Counted from the first letter of the stretch, positions 1 to 9,103 are shown. The stretch: 60,621 nt of DNA from Elusimicrobiota bacterium (GCA_017528425.1 JAFXOV010000050.1:1-60621); one strand, 5' to 3'. The notes: generated from the sequence alone by a model not told the origin. A program made the numbers and translations.

Positions 1-189
1 TCTTTTGTGCTGAACATAGTATGCAAGCTCGGCTTTCGCTATTGCTCCCAACAACATGTTACCTTCGGCCATTATTGCTTTCTCTACATAGCCTCTGTAC
101 ACGGGAACAGATATGGCCGACAATATTCCTACTATCACCATCACTACCACCAACTCTATTAAGGTAAATCCTTTCTTGTTTTTTTTCAT
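1..189 (-). CDS. Type IV pilin-like protein, N-terminal part (cut by window edge)
   Basis: A 63-codon open frame starts at an ATG (position 189) and runs off the left end of the window without a stop. Its first residues are MKKNKKGFTLIELVVV, a class III (prepilin) signal: basic leader, Gly before Phe, and Glu at +5 of the mature protein, followed by a hydrophobic helix to about residue 28. The family is assembled by type IV pilus or type II secretion machinery after cleavage by prepilin peptidase. The next gene upstream is a paralogue 35 bp away, so the two are probably co-transcribed. Major pilin versus pseudopilin cannot be decided from the N-terminus. Confidence 0.85.
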   Translation of the reverse strand, partial: MKKNKKGFTLIELVVVMVIVGILSAISVPVYRGYVEKAIMAEGNMLLGAIAKAELAYYVQHKR

Positions 190-224
190 GTTTTTACCCG
201 CTTATTTTAAAGATTATAACACGA

Positions 225-719
225 TTAATAATCGTTATACCACTCTTGTAAGTCCTCTATATGACCATCAGAATATACGGTAGTATAAACGCCTATACCA
301 TCATAACATCCTTCTTCCCCCAAACCATCAGCATAGCCATACGCACAAATGTAAATGGCATCAGTACACTTATTTGTCGTATATCCGGTGGATCCGATAT
401 AATAGCAACAGAAAAAATTATTACCATTCGTACTTATACCAAGTTCTTGTCTCTTTTTCCATGGTCTCCAATCGCCCTCTGTAGTTCCCCAACCATCCGA
501 GCCGAAATTTTTAAGAAATTTTCCGTTACCTTTTGTGGTTGCATATATCAGTTCAGCTCTTGCTAATGCACCAACCATCGTATATCCTTCCGTCATAGAA
601 GCTTCCGCAACGTATTTCCTGTAAACAGGAACAGATACCAACGATAATATACCTATTATCACTATCACTACTATCAACTCTACAAGAGTAAATCCCTTTC
701 TGCTTTTTGTTATATGCAC
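225..719 (-). CDS. Type IV pilin-like protein
   Basis: 164 aa when started at the GTG at 719, which has an AGGAGG ribosome-binding site 7 nt upstream; a longer frame to 761 would bury that site. The prepilin signal is SRKGFTLVELIVVIVIIGIL at about residues 6-25, with cleavage expected after Gly9 and Glu5 of the mature form present. The rest is a short globular part with two CC/CX clusters (FFCCYY, NKCTDAIYICAYG, EEGCYDG) that could form disulfides. The length fits a small pilin or pseudopilin. It has its own promoter just upstream and a paralogous gene just downstream. No assembly genes (pilB, pilC, pilD) are in the window. Confidence 0.88.
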   Translation of the reverse strand: MHITKSRKGFTLVELIVVIVIIGILSLVSVPVYRKYVAEASMTEGYTMVGALARAELIYATTKGNGKFLKNFGSDGWGTTEGDWRPWKKRQELGISTNGNNFFCCYYIGSTGYTTNKCTDAIYICAYGYADGLGEEGCYDGIGVYTTVYSDGHIEDLQEWYNDY

Positions 720-775
720 CTTTGTTCCTCCTGTGTTCTCCTCTAAAACAAACAGACCCACTACTGCTTGATACT

Positions 776-804
776 ATTATAATACAAATACTTAACAATT
801 GCAA
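776..804 (-). promoter_or_regulatory. Sigma70-type promoter for the pilin genes
   Basis: On the minus strand TTGCAA (799-804) and TATAAT (776-781) are separated by exactly 17 nt. Transcription would begin near 769, about 50 nt before the GTG start of the pilin gene. Confidence 0.7.
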
Positions 805-817
805 TGATTTTTTTAAT

Positions 818-852
818 AAAAAAAAGACCTGTCTTTCGGCAGGCCTTTTTTA
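818..852 (-). terminator. Intrinsic terminator after asd
   Basis: On the minus strand GGCCTG and CAGGTC pair across a short loop (one G-U pair) and a run of eight T follows. A-runs on the other side extend the stem and may allow weaker activity in the opposite direction. Confidence 0.75.
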
Positions 853-880
853 CCTAAATTTATAGTTTTAATTTTTTGTA

Positions 881-1897
881 TTACAAAATGTTTTTTGCTA
901 CCAACATTTCCGCGATTTCTACGGCGTTAAGTGCAGCACCTTTTAACAAATTATCCGATACTACCCAGAATGTTAAACCGTTATCGCAAGAAATATCTTT
1001 TCTTATTCTGCCGACAAATGTTTTTTGTTGGTTTTGTGCAAATAACGGCATAGGATACTTGTTTTCTGCAGGATTATCTATAACTTCCACACCTTTTGCA
1101 GCAGATAAAAGTTCTCTTGCTTTTTCAGGTGTTAATTCTTTTTCCGTTTCAATCCATACTGATTCACTGTGAGCTCTTAAAACAGGAACTCTTACACAAG
1201 TTGCACTTACTTTTATACTTCTGTCACCCATAATTTTCATCGTTTCGTTTGTCATTTTCATTTCTTCTTTTGTATATCCGTTTTCTTCAAAAACATCTAT
1301 ATGAGGAAGAACATTGTAAGCTATTTGATACGGGAACTTTTCAAAAGGAGGCAAAGGTTCACCTTTTCCTAAAGCTTTTGTCTGGTTATCCAAATCGTGA
1401 ATACCTTTTGAACCTGCACCTGAAACAGCTTGATATGTAGAAACAATTACTCTTTTGATTTTTGCATAATCATGTAAAGGTTTTAATGCAACAACCATTT
1501 GAATTGTTGAACAATTAGGGTTGGCAATGATTTTTTTATCTTTAGACAAATCGTTAGGATTAACTTCGGGAACTACTAACGGACAATTATCATCCATTCT
1601 CCAAGCACTTGAATTATCTACAACAAAACAACCGGCTTTTGCAAATGAAGGTGCAAACTCTTTTGATGTTCCTCCGCCCGCGCTGAACAATGCCAAATCC
1701 AAACCTTTACCGCTGTCGTGTGTTAAAAGTTCTACAGGTATATCTTGTCCTTTAAATTTTAATTTTTTACCTACACTTCTTTGTGATGCTAAAAGTTTTA
1801 TTGACTCTACCGGAAAATTTCTGTTTTCCAACATTTTTATCATTTCGTTACCTACTACTCCGGTAGCACCTACGACTGCAACTTTGTACTTCTTCAT
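881..1897 (-). CDS. asd: Aspartate-semialdehyde dehydrogenase
   Basis: Reduces L-aspartyl-4-phosphate to aspartate semialdehyde with NADPH, the branch point to lysine/diaminopimelate, threonine and methionine. The 338-aa length is normal. The N-terminal Rossmann motif GATGVVG lies at residues 10-16, the catalytic Cys129 sits in NPNCSTIQ, and the substrate region STYQAVSGAG follows. The start is backed by a CAGGAGA ribosome-binding site. leuB and leuD lie upstream on the same strand, separated by 182 bp that contain a folded repeat; a terminator lies downstream. Assignment is secure. Confidence 0.96.
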   Translation of the reverse strand: MKKYKVAVVGATGVVGNEMIKMLENRNFPVESIKLLASQRSVGKKLKFKGQDIPVELLTHDSGKGLDLALFSAGGGTSKEFAPSFAKAGCFVVDNSSAWRMDDNCPLVVPEVNPNDLSKDKKIIANPNCSTIQMVVALKPLHDYAKIKRVIVSTYQAVSGAGSKGIHDLDNQTKALGKGEPLPPFEKFPYQIAYNVLPHIDVFEENGYTKEEMKMTNETMKIMGDRSIKVSATCVRVPVLRAHSESVWIETEKELTPEKARELLSAAKGVEVIDNPAENKYPMPLFAQNQQKTFVGRIRKDISCDNGLTFWVVSDNLLKGAALNAVEIAEMLVAKNIL

Positions 1898-1968
1898 TTT
1901 CTTCTCCTGTATTGACCTTAATATGTTATATTTTTGCTTTACAAATTCTTTAGTTCATTGCCGAAACA

Positions 1969-2086
1969 CTTAATTAGATTTTAAGATTTTAGGCGAACCG
2001 AAGCATTTTTTTAATGAAGTTTACTCTTGCGGTAAATGAATTAGAAAAATGCAAAGGTACAGCCAAAATATTAAAATCGTTATAAG
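1969..2086. repeat. Three-tiered hairpin element, copy E
   Basis: Outer stem: arm 1969-1994 pairs imperfectly with 2062-2086 and includes the leuB stop codon. Then an internal loop (1995-2002 against 2053-2061), a middle stem (2003-2015 with 2040-2052, 13 bp with one G-U) and an inner hairpin TTTAC/GTAAA (2020-2024 with 2032-2036). The inner loop region GAAGTTTAC...GTAAATGA is nearly the same as in copy D and is related to copy C. See the finding on this family. Confidence 0.65.
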
Positions 2087-3144
2087 TTTGTAGCAATTAA
2101 ATCGCCAACTTCAGTCGTTCCCATTCCCATCTTCCCTGCCGCCAAAGATTTTATCTTTCCGCTTGCCAAAGATTTTGCAATGGAATTTTCTACCATTTTG
2201 GCTTCTTTTTCAAGTCCCAATGTTTCAAGCATCATTGCACCGGCACTAATTGCCGCCAACGGATTAATAACATTTTGTCCCGTATATTTAGGTGCTGAAC
2301 CGCCCATAGGTTCAAACATTGATACACCTTCGGGGTTAATGTTTCCGCCTGCGGAAATTCCGATACCGCCTTGAATCATTGCTGCCAAATCGGTAATTAT
2401 ATCACCGAACAAATTGTCGGTAACGATAACATCAAACCATTCGGGATTTTTTATCATCCACATACATACCGCATCAACATTTACATAGTTTAACGCTATA
2501 TCAGGATAACTTTTTGCACCCATTGCTCTAAATGCTCTTTCCCACAAGTTGGATGCAAATGTTAAAACATTTGTTTTACCGCACAATGTAAGTTTTTTAT
2601 CTTTATTTCTCTTTTTTGTCAATTCAAAAGCATATTTCAAGCATCTGTCTACACCGAACCTTGTGTTAATGGATTCTTGTGTTGCAACTTCGTAAGGAGT
2701 ATCTTTTTTCAAGAAACCGCCTGCTCCCAAATAAAGGCCTTCGGTGTTTTCTCTAACTACTACAAAATCTATATCTTTCGGCTCTTTATTTTTTAAAGGA
2801 CAATCTACACCTTCAAAAAGTTTTACCGGCCTTAAGTTTATATATTGGTCAAGTTCGAATCTCAATCTTAACAATATACCTTTTTCAAGTATTCCGGGTT
2901 TAACATCCGGATGACCTATTGCTCCGAGATACATTGCATCAAATTTCTTAAATTCTTCAACACAACTGTCAGGCAAAATTTCACCTGTTCTTTTATATCT
3001 TTCTCCGCCTAAATCAAAATTTGTAAATTCAAATTTTGCACCTGTTTTAGCTGCAACGGCATTTATAACTTTCACACCTTCTGCTATTACTTCAGGACCT
3101 GTTCCGTCACCGGGAATAAGAGCAATTTTATAAGTTTTAGACAT
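2080..3144 (-). CDS. leuB: 3-isopropylmalate dehydrogenase (LeuB-type beta-decarboxylating dehydrogenase)
   Basis: 354 aa of the isocitrate/isopropylmalate dehydrogenase family: NAD-dependent oxidative decarboxylation of a 2-hydroxy-3-substituted dicarboxylate, here most likely 3-isopropylmalate in leucine synthesis. Visible marks are the N-terminal GDGTGPEV, the substrate-binding RLRFELDQYINLRP, ENTEGLYLGAGG, the metal-binding DNLFGDIITD and the cofactor loop EPMGGSAPKYTGQN. It lies 2 bp after leuD, which supports the leucine-pathway assignment. The family is close in sequence to homoisocitrate, tartrate and isocitrate dehydrogenases, and no leuC is adjacent, so the exact substrate is inferred. 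Confidence 0.85.
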   Translation of the reverse strand: MSKTYKIALIPGDGTGPEVIAEGVKVINAVAAKTGAKFEFTNFDLGGERYKRTGEILPDSCVEEFKKFDAMYLGAIGHPDVKPGILEKGILLRLRFELDQYINLRPVKLFEGVDCPLKNKEPKDIDFVVVRENTEGLYLGAGGFLKKDTPYEVATQESINTRFGVDRCLKYAFELTKKRNKDKKLTLCGKTNVLTFASNLWERAFRAMGAKSYPDIALNYVNVDAVCMWMIKNPEWFDVIVTDNLFGDIITDLAAMIQGGIGISAGGNINPEGVSMFEPMGGSAPKYTGQNVINPLAAISAGAMMLETLGLEKEAKMVENSIAKSLASGKIKSLAAGKMGMGTTEVGDLIATNL

Positions 3145-3146
3145 TT

Positions 3147-3644
3147 TTATTTTCCTCCCTTAATGTAGGAAAGCAAACCGCCGGCTTTTATTAATTTCTG
3201 CATAAATTCCGGAAAAGGTTGAGCTTTATATATTTGTTTTTTTGTTACATTTTTTATTTCGCCTTTTGCTAAATTGATTTCCAATTTGTCGCCTTTGCTG
3301 ATATTATCAACGGCTTCATCGGACTCTATAATCGGAAGGCCTATATTTATACAATTTCTAAAAAATATTCTTGCAAAAGATTTTGCTATAACACAAGATA
3401 CACCTGCACCTTTAATTGAGATTGGAGCATGTTCTCTTGAAGATCCGCAGCCGAAATTTTTATCTGCAACGATAATATCACCGGGCTTTACTTGTGATGC
3501 AAAATTGTCGTCTATATCTTTCATACAGAATTTTGCAAGTTCTTTAGGATCGGAAGTAGTTAAATATCTCGCAGGAATAATTTCATCGGTATTAACATTT
3601 GCACCATACTTAAAAACTTTACCTTTTAATATCATATTAGGCAT
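3147..3644 (-). CDS. leuD: 3-isopropylmalate dehydratase, small subunit
   Basis: 165 aa, the short LeuD form with the swivelling domain of the aconitase superfamily. It would pair with a LeuC large subunit to isomerise 2- and 3-isopropylmalate. Visible: [11 protein letters not shown] near residue 20, [10 protein letters not shown] near residue 65 and the C-terminal [15 protein letters not shown]. The start ATG at 3644 has an AGAGG ribosome-binding site. It is first in a leuD-leuB unit with its own promoter; the leuC partner is not in the window. The short form is also shared with homoaconitase and 2,3-dimethylmalate dehydratase small subunits. Confidence 0.88.
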   Translation of the reverse strand: MPNMILKGKVFKYGANVNTDEIIPARYLTTSDPKELAKFCMKDIDDNFASQVKPGDIIVADKNFGCGSSREHAPISIKGAGVSCVIAKSFARIFFRNCINIGLPIIESDEAVDNISKGDKLEINLAKGEIKNVTKKQIYKAQPFPEFMQKLIKAGGLLSYIKGGK

Positions 3645-3684
3645 AGAAAAACCTCTTTAAATTTATAATTTAAATTCGGAATAA

Positions 3685-3713
3685 ATTTTATAACATTTAT
3701 AACTAAAATGCAA
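3685..3713 (-). promoter_or_regulatory. Probable promoter for leuD-leuB
   Basis: Minus strand TTGCAT (3708-3713), 17-nt spacer, TAAAAT (3685-3690). The -35 hexamer lies in a GCAAAGC-type palindrome remnant (ATGCAAAGCAAAT). The divergent glycosylase promoter starts 12 bp away. Confidence 0.55.
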
Positions 3714-3724
3714 AGCAAATTTTA

Positions 3725-3753
3725 TTGACAACAATAACTTTTTATGTTAGATT
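3725..3753 (+). promoter_or_regulatory. Probable promoter for the ogg gene
   Basis: A perfect TTGACA (3725-3730) is followed after 17 nt by TAGATT (3748-3753). Transcription would begin roughly 25 nt before the GTG start at 3785. Confidence 0.55.
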
Positions 3754-3784
3754 TTAAACATTATTAAAATTTAAGAGAAATGCC

Positions 3785-4480
3785 GTGATAATACCAATAG
3801 AATTCATAGAAATAGAAAATATAAAAGCAAAACCCGAAACTGTTAAAGATTTGGTTCATTTATGGAAAACAGTAGCAAAAGGACCTATATCAAAAAGAGT
3901 TCAACACTATAAAGATGTTTTTGTAAAAGGGAACGATGAAGCAATTTTTGCGGAACTTGCATTCTGCATTTTTACCCCGCAATCCAAAGCATTGTCTTGT
4001 TGGAAAGCCATAAATACTTTGAACGATAAAAAACTTTTGTTTACCGCTTCCGCAAAAGAAATATCAAAAAATATAAACAATGTAAGATTTCAAAACAATA
4101 AAGCAAACTTTTTAGTTCAAGCAAGAAAACAGTTTACTTCCGACGGAAAACTAAACATAAAAAAATTATTAAAATCGTTTGACGATCCGTCAACTTTAAG
4201 GAAATGGATTATAGATAATATCAAAGGTATCGGTTACAAAGAAGCAGGACATTTTTTAAGGAATATAGGACTCGGTCTTGATTTGGCAATTTTGGACAGA
4301 CACATTTTAAGAAATTTGAAATTTTATCATGCGATAGATGAAATTCCCTCAACTTTAACACCTAAAATTTATTTGGATATAGAACAGAAGATGATAAAAT
4401 TTTGTAACGATATAAAAATACCTATGTCACATATGGACCTGCTTATGTGGGCTATGCAGACAGGCGGAATATTTAAATAA
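3785..4480 (+). CDS. ogg: N-glycosylase/DNA lyase (8-oxoguanine DNA glycosylase, Ogg2 type)
   Basis: 231 aa of the helix-hairpin-helix glycosylase superfamily. It removes 8-oxoguanine opposite C and nicks the abasic site. The hairpin and active site are visible in GIGYKEAGHFLRN, with the likely catalytic Lys152, and the conserved Asp171 in LAILDRH. The frame opens at a GTG; no internal Met gives a sensible alternative, and the ribosome-binding site (AAGAGA) is weak. It is a lone plus-strand gene between divergent leuD and convergent flavin reductase, with its own promoter and a shared terminator. Ogg2 is known mainly from archaea and some thermophilic or anaerobic bacteria. Confidence 0.88.
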   Translation: MIIPIEFIEIENIKAKPETVKDLVHLWKTVAKGPISKRVQHYKDVFVKGNDEAIFAELAFCIFTPQSKALSCWKAINTLNDKKLLFTASAKEISKNINNVRFQNNKANFLVQARKQFTSDGKLNIKKLLKSFDDPSTLRKWIIDNIKGIGYKEAGHFLRNIGLGLDLAILDRHILRNLKFYHAIDEIPSTLTPKIYLDIEQKMIKFCNDIKIPMSHMDLLMWAMQTGGIFK

Positions 4481-4517
4481 TTAGTAATTAGAAATAAAAA
4501 TTAGTAATCAACAAAAA

Positions 4518-4543
4518 AAGGAAGATATTTTTATCTTCCTTTT
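4518..4543. terminator. Bidirectional terminator between ogg and the flavin reductase
   Basis: AAGGAAGAT and ATCTTCCTT pair with a short T-rich loop. There is an A-run before and a T-run after, so it can serve the two converging genes. Confidence 0.75.
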
Positions 4544-4581
4544 TATTTTTTAACTATAAATATTTAGATCTAAGCCATTAA

Positions 4582-5088
4582 TTATTTTTGTATAAAAGTC
4601 GGAGCATTTTTCGGAGTTAAACCTTTCTTTACTTTGTGATAATAATCATAAGTCATTGTAGGATTATCGTTTAATACTTCACAATTTATTACTTTACACA
4701 AAAATACGGTATGAGTTTCCGTTTCAAACTGTGAAATGATTTCAGCTTCAAAATATGAATTTACAAATTGAGTTACTACAGGTAACCCGTTTTCGTTTGT
4801 TTTATATTCCACACCTTCAAACTTATTAAAATCTCTGGAACTTCTAAAACCGAACTTTCCTATAAATTCAAAACTTGCTTCTTCGGTTATTGTAGATATA
4901 ACGACTTTTTTGCTGTTAGATAATAAAGAGTGAGTATTATTTTGTTTTGAAATACTTATTGCTATAGTTGCCGGATTAGAGTTTATTTGAAAAACGGTGT
5001 TTGCTATTTGCCCGCCGATTTTTCCGTCAAAAGCAGATGTTATAATAAACATTCCATACGGTATTTTTGTTAATGCCAATGTGTTCAT
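4582..5088 (-). CDS. Flavin reductase-domain protein
   Basis: 168 aa, essentially one flavin reductase-like split-barrel domain that binds FMN. The opening LTKIPYGMFIITS, NTVFQINSNPATIAISI and HTVFLCKVINCEVL fit the family used in NAD(P)H:flavin reductases and in the flavin part of rubredoxin oxidoreductases. No rubredoxin or second domain is present. It lies 15 bp after dnaE in the same orientation with an AAGGAGAAAA ribosome-binding site, so it is probably read through from dnaE. In an anaerobe an electron-transfer or oxygen-detoxifying role is plausible but not shown. Confidence 0.8.
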   Translation of the reverse strand: MNTLALTKIPYGMFIITSAFDGKIGGQIANTVFQINSNPATIAISISKQNNTHSLLSNSKKVVISTITEEASFEFIGKFGFRSSRDFNKFEGVEYKTNENGLPVVTQFVNSYFEAEIISQFETETHTVFLCKVINCEVLNDNPTMTYDYYHKVKKGLTPKNAPTFIQK

Positions 5089-5103
5089 ATTTTTCTCCTT
5101 TTA

Positions 5104-8100
5104 CTAAATATCTCTATATTGAAGTGTGACTGTTCCGGGTCCCAATAATGTTTCCAAATCTTTTATACATTCATCGGTATATTTAACTTTATATTCCGTT
5201 TCTATTGTATAATCATCGGTTTTATAATCTTTAATTTCCAAATATACTTTCGACTGGCCGGGATACTTTGAAATGACATTCAATATTTTGTCGGACATTT
5301 CATCATCCAAAGCAACCGCAGAAACCTGTATTCTCAACGAACCTAGAAACGGCGGAAACTTTTTCTTTGCTTCTTCCATAGAATAAAATTCTTCTATGGA
5401 AAGTTTTGGTTTACCTTTATCAAATAAAACTTTCCCTTTAACAACAACTATCATTTTTTCCTGCAACTTATCACTTATTTTTTCATACAATTTGTGGAAT
5501 ACTATACAATCTAAGTATCCGTACATATCTTCTACTCTGAATGTTGCATAGGTTTTTGTTTTATCGCTTTTTGCAGTCAAATGTTTTAAGTTCGTTATCA
5601 TACCGGCAACCCTGATAATTTTCGCATTATCAAAGTTGGTATTTTCCGGCGGAACAGGAACGGTATCAAGTCTGTACATTGAAAAAGCAATCATGTCTCT
5701 TTTATATTTTTCCAAAGGATGTCCCGAAAGATAAAAATCCAACACTTCTTTTTCGTATTCCAATGCTACCGTTTCGTCCAAAGGCGGAACTTTTTTGTCC
5801 ATAACACTAACGGTAGCCGTAGAGATTTCGTCACTGCCGAACAAAAATCCCTGACTATCATTTTCTTCTTTTTTTGTTTTAATTGCCTGTTGAACAGCCT
5901 CTTCTATGTTATTAAGTATCTTTGCTCTTACTTCCAACTTGTTTTTACCGAAACAATCAAAAACACCTGCTTTACAAAGGCACTCCAACGCTCTTTTGTT
6001 TACGGCAGACAAATCTATCTTTGATAAAAAGTCTTCGAAAGATTCGAACTTGCCGAACTTTTCTCTTGCTTCAACTATGTTTTGTGCCGCACCTTCACCG
6101 ACATTTTTTATGGCAAGAAGTCCGAACCTTATATTTTTACCTTCAACGGAAAATTCGCTCTGCGAATATCTTATGTCCGGCGGTAAAGTTTTTATACCGA
6201 ACTGTTTAACATCATCCATATATTCGATTATTTTACTGTCTGCAGATTTTCCTATTTCGTTATTCATACATGCTGTCATATATTCAAGTGTATAATGAGC
6301 TTTTAGATATGCCGTTCTGTATGTAACATAAGCATACGCTGCCGAATGAGATTTGTTAAAACCATATCCTGCAAATGTTACCATGTTATCGTAAATTTTA
6401 TTTGTTATTGCAGGATCTATGCCTTTAGCTTGGCCGCCTGCAACAAATTTTTCTCTTGCAGCCTGCATTTTATCTATGAGTTTTTTACCCATAGCTTTTC
6501 TTAAACCGTCTGCCTGACCTGCCGTAAAACCGCCTATGGCCATAGCCATTTGCATAACTTGTTCCTGATACAAAATAACTCCGTAAGTGTTTTTAAGTAT
6601 AGGTTCCTGCAAAGGATGATCATAAGTAACTTTTCTTCTGCCATGTTTACAATCAACGAAAACATCAAGCATACCCGCACCTATAGGTCCCGGACGATAA
6701 AGAGCATTTAAAGCGGTTACATCTTCTATGCTGGTCGGTTTCATTCTTCTAACCAAATCTTTCATACCTTCCGATTCAAGCTGGAATATACCGAATGTTT
6801 TTGCTTCCTGTAAAAGTTTAAATGTTTTTTTATCTTCAAGAGAAATTTTTTCCAAATCAAAATCAGGTTCTTTTTTCTTTATAAGTTTTACAGCTTCATT
6901 TATAATTGTTAAGTTTTGAAGTCCCAAAAAATCAACTTTTAAAAGTCCTAAATCCGGTAAAATTCTGCCGTCGTACTGTGTAGTTATAACATTCTTTTTA
7001 CCTATTGCAAGCGGTGAAAAATGTCTTACATCTTCGGGGGCAACAATCAAGCCTGCGGCATGAACTCCGGTATGTCTTTTTGTTCCTTCAAGTTTTGAAG
7101 ATATTTTTATAAGTTCGGCAACTCTGGGATCTTTTTTTATAATTTCCTGTAATTCTTTGGAACTTACCATGGCATCCGGTATTGAAGAACCCGCGGGAAT
7201 TGCATTTGCTATTTTTTGTGTCTCGGCAGGAGTAAACTCCATAACTCTGCCGACATCCTTTACTACCATTTTTGCTTCCATAGCGCCGAAAGTTATAATT
7301 TGAGCACAGTTGTTTTGACCGTATTTATTTCTGACATAATCTATAACCTGTTCCCTGCCGAAATCTGCGAAATCGATATCAAGATCAGGCATTGAAACTC
7401 TTTCGGGGTTCAAAAATCTTTCGAAAAGCAAATCGTATTTTAAAGGACAAATATCCGTAATTCCAAGTGTATAAGTTACAATTGAACCTGCTCCGGAACC
7501 TCTTCCCGGACCTACAGGTATTCCGTGATCTTTTGAATATTTTATGAAGTCCCAAACAATTAAAAAGTATGAAGCAAAACCCATCTTTTTAATAACGGAA
7601 AGTTCATACTCCAATCTGTCTGTATGTTTTTTTTCTATAACCGGATATCTTCTTTTAAGACCTTCTCTGCAAAGATGTTCAAGATAAGTTTGAGATGTGT
7701 ATCCTTCGGGAACTTCAAAGTTAGGTAAAAGGTCTCCGTTACCTTTTCTTATTTTAACATCCACCATATCGGCAATAACAAGTGTATTTTTTATTGCCTC
7801 GGGAACATAAGAAAATGTTTTTATCATATCTTCCGGTGAACGATAATAAAACAAATCGGATCCCATTCTCATTCTGTTGGGATCTTTTACCATTTTTTGT
7901 GTATTTATACATAATAAAATATCGTGATAATATGCATCTTCCTGCTTTAAATAGTGACAGTCGTTTGTTGCTACAAGAGGTATTCCCGTTTCCTTGGAAA
8001 GTTCAAGTAAAGGTGCGATTATAGCTTTTTGTTGTTCAAGTCCGTTATCCATAATTTCAAGATAATAGTTACCTTTACCGAACACATCCTGATACCAACC

Positions 8101-8601
8101 CGCTACTTCTTTTGCTTTTTCTTTATTACCCGCGGAAAGAAGTGTTGCTATTTCTCCCGCCAAACATGCCGAAGAACAAATAAGGCCTTTAGAATATTTT
8201 TGTAATAATTCTTTATCTATTCTCGGCTTATAATAAAACCCTTCCGTAAATCCCGCACTTACAAGATAACATAAATTTCTGTAACCTTCATTATCTTTGG
8301 CAAGTAATATCAAATGGTGATATCCGCCGTTTTCTTTATCTTTATCGAACCTGCTTTTTTTAGCAACATAAACTTCACAACCGATAATAGGTTTTATACC
8401 GCTATCCAAACATGCCCAATAAAATTCCATTGCTCCGTACATGTTACCGTGATCGGTAATTGCAAGTGCCGGCATTTGATACTGTTTTCCTATAATATTA
8501 AAAAGTTCTAACGGTTTACCCTTTTTTGTTAATTTGGTTAAGCCGTCCAACAATGAATATTCGGTATGATTATGTAAATGTACGAATTCTGCAGCCATCA
8601 T
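5104..8601 (-). CDS. dnaE: DNA polymerase III, alpha subunit
   Basis: 1165 aa, the replicative polymerase. Domains: N-terminal PHP domain with HLHNHTEYSLLDG (residues 8-20); palm with GPGRGSGAGS (364-373) and catalytic PDLDIDF (405-411); fingers; helix-hairpin-helix; and an OB-fold near residues 990-1070. The length is normal for DnaE of the E. coli/DnaE1 type; there is no built-in 3'-5' exonuclease as in PolC. Two Met codons begin the frame. The GGAG ribosome-binding site sits 2 nt before the first and 5 nt before the second, so 8598 may be the true start. It is between rsfS (34 bp upstream) and the flavin reductase. Confidence 0.97.
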   Translation of the reverse strand: MMAAEFVHLHNHTEYSLLDGLTKLTKKGKPLELFNIIGKQYQMPALAITDHGNMYGAMEFYWACLDSGIKPIIGCEVYVAKKSRFDKDKENGGYHHLILLAKDNEGYRNLCYLVSAGFTEGFYYKPRIDKELLQKYSKGLICSSACLAGEIATLLSAGNKEKAKEVAGWYQDVFGKGNYYLEIMDNGLEQQKAIIAPLLELSKETGIPLVATNDCHYLKQEDAYYHDILLCINTQKMVKDPNRMRMGSDLFYYRSPEDMIKTFSYVPEAIKNTLVIADMVDVKIRKGNGDLLPNFEVPEGYTSQTYLEHLCREGLKRRYPVIEKKHTDRLEYELSVIKKMGFASYFLIVWDFIKYSKDHGIPVGPGRGSGAGSIVTYTLGITDICPLKYDLLFERFLNPERVSMPDLDIDFADFGREQVIDYVRNKYGQNNCAQIITFGAMEAKMVVKDVGRVMEFTPAETQKIANAIPAGSSIPDAMVSSKELQEIIKKDPRVAELIKISSKLEGTKRHTGVHAAGLIVAPEDVRHFSPLAIGKKNVITTQYDGRILPDLGLLKVDFLGLQNLTIINEAVKLIKKKEPDFDLEKISLEDKKTFKLLQEAKTFGIFQLESEGMKDLVRRMKPTSIEDVTALNALYRPGPIGAGMLDVFVDCKHGRRKVTYDHPLQEPILKNTYGVILYQEQVMQMAMAIGGFTAGQADGLRKAMGKKLIDKMQAAREKFVAGGQAKGIDPAITNKIYDNMVTFAGYGFNKSHSAAYAYVTYRTAYLKAHYTLEYMTACMNNEIGKSADSKIIEYMDDVKQFGIKTLPPDIRYSQSEFSVEGKNIRFGLLAIKNVGEGAAQNIVEAREKFGKFESFEDFLSKIDLSAVNKRALECLCKAGVFDCFGKNKLEVRAKILNNIEEAVQQAIKTKKEENDSQGFLFGSDEISTATVSVMDKKVPPLDETVALEYEKEVLDFYLSGHPLEKYKRDMIAFSMYRLDTVPVPPENTNFDNAKIIRVAGMITNLKHLTAKSDKTKTYATFRVEDMYGYLDCIVFHKLYEKISDKLQEKMIVVVKGKVLFDKGKPKLSIEEFYSMEEAKKKFPPFLGSLRIQVSAVALDDEMSDKILNVISKYPGQSKVYLEIKDYKTDDYTIETEYKVKYTDECIKDLETLLGPGTVTLQYRDI

Positions 8602-8635
8602 TACTCCAATTTATAATTTAAGTCAAACAATTTAA

Positions 8636-9103
8636 TTATTTTTTCGCTTTTTTTGTTGATTTTTTAATTGTTTTTGTTTTTTTACTTACTGTTTTTTTTG
8701 CTACTTTTTTTGTTGTTTTTTTAGCTACAGTCTTTTTAACAACTTTTTTCTTTTTCGGTTTAGGTTCATCACTTTCCCATATATGTTCAAGGTTGTATAA
8801 CTGTCTTAAATCCTGGCTCATAACATGAATTATGATACCGCCGAAATCCAAAACTTTCCAATTAACCGCAGCATTTCCGCCATCTCTCCTTAACACCTCA
8901 ACCTTATAATCATATTTAAAAGTTTTTTCTATTTCGTTTATAATTGCATTTATTTGGGGCATAGAATTTGCAGTTGCAATAACAAAATAATTTGTAATAG
9001 GAGTTTTTTCCTGCACATCCAACAAAACAACATTTTCAGCCTTTTTATCTTCGGCTATTTTTACCGCCTGTTTTGCAAGTTTCAAAAAATCTATTTTTTT
9101 CAT
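8636..9103 (-). CDS. rsfS: Ribosomal silencing factor RsfS with a lysine-rich C-terminal tail
   Basis: Residues 1 to about 114 form the RsfS/Iojap domain that binds ribosomal protein uL14 and blocks subunit joining: FLKLAKQAVKIAEDKKAENV, TNYFVIATANS, WKVLDFGGIIIHVM and the end YNLEHIW are typical. About 40 residues after it are almost only Lys, Thr, Ser, Ala and Val, with PKKKK and repeated KKTVAKK/KKTVSKK units, like histone H1 or AlgP tails. Normal RsfS ends near residue 115, so the tail is an addition, presumably for nucleic-acid or ribosome binding. A strong GGGGGG ribosome-binding site precedes ATG 9103. It belongs to the nadD-yqeK-lytR-rsfS cluster common in bacteria. Confidence 0.93.
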   Translation of the reverse strand: MKKIDFLKLAKQAVKIAEDKKAENVVLLDVQEKTPITNYFVIATANSMPQINAIINEIEKTFKYDYKVEVLRRDGGNAAVNWKVLDFGGIIIHVMSQDLRQLYNLEHIWESDEPKPKKKKVVKKTVAKKTTKKVAKKTVSKKTKTIKKSTKKAKK

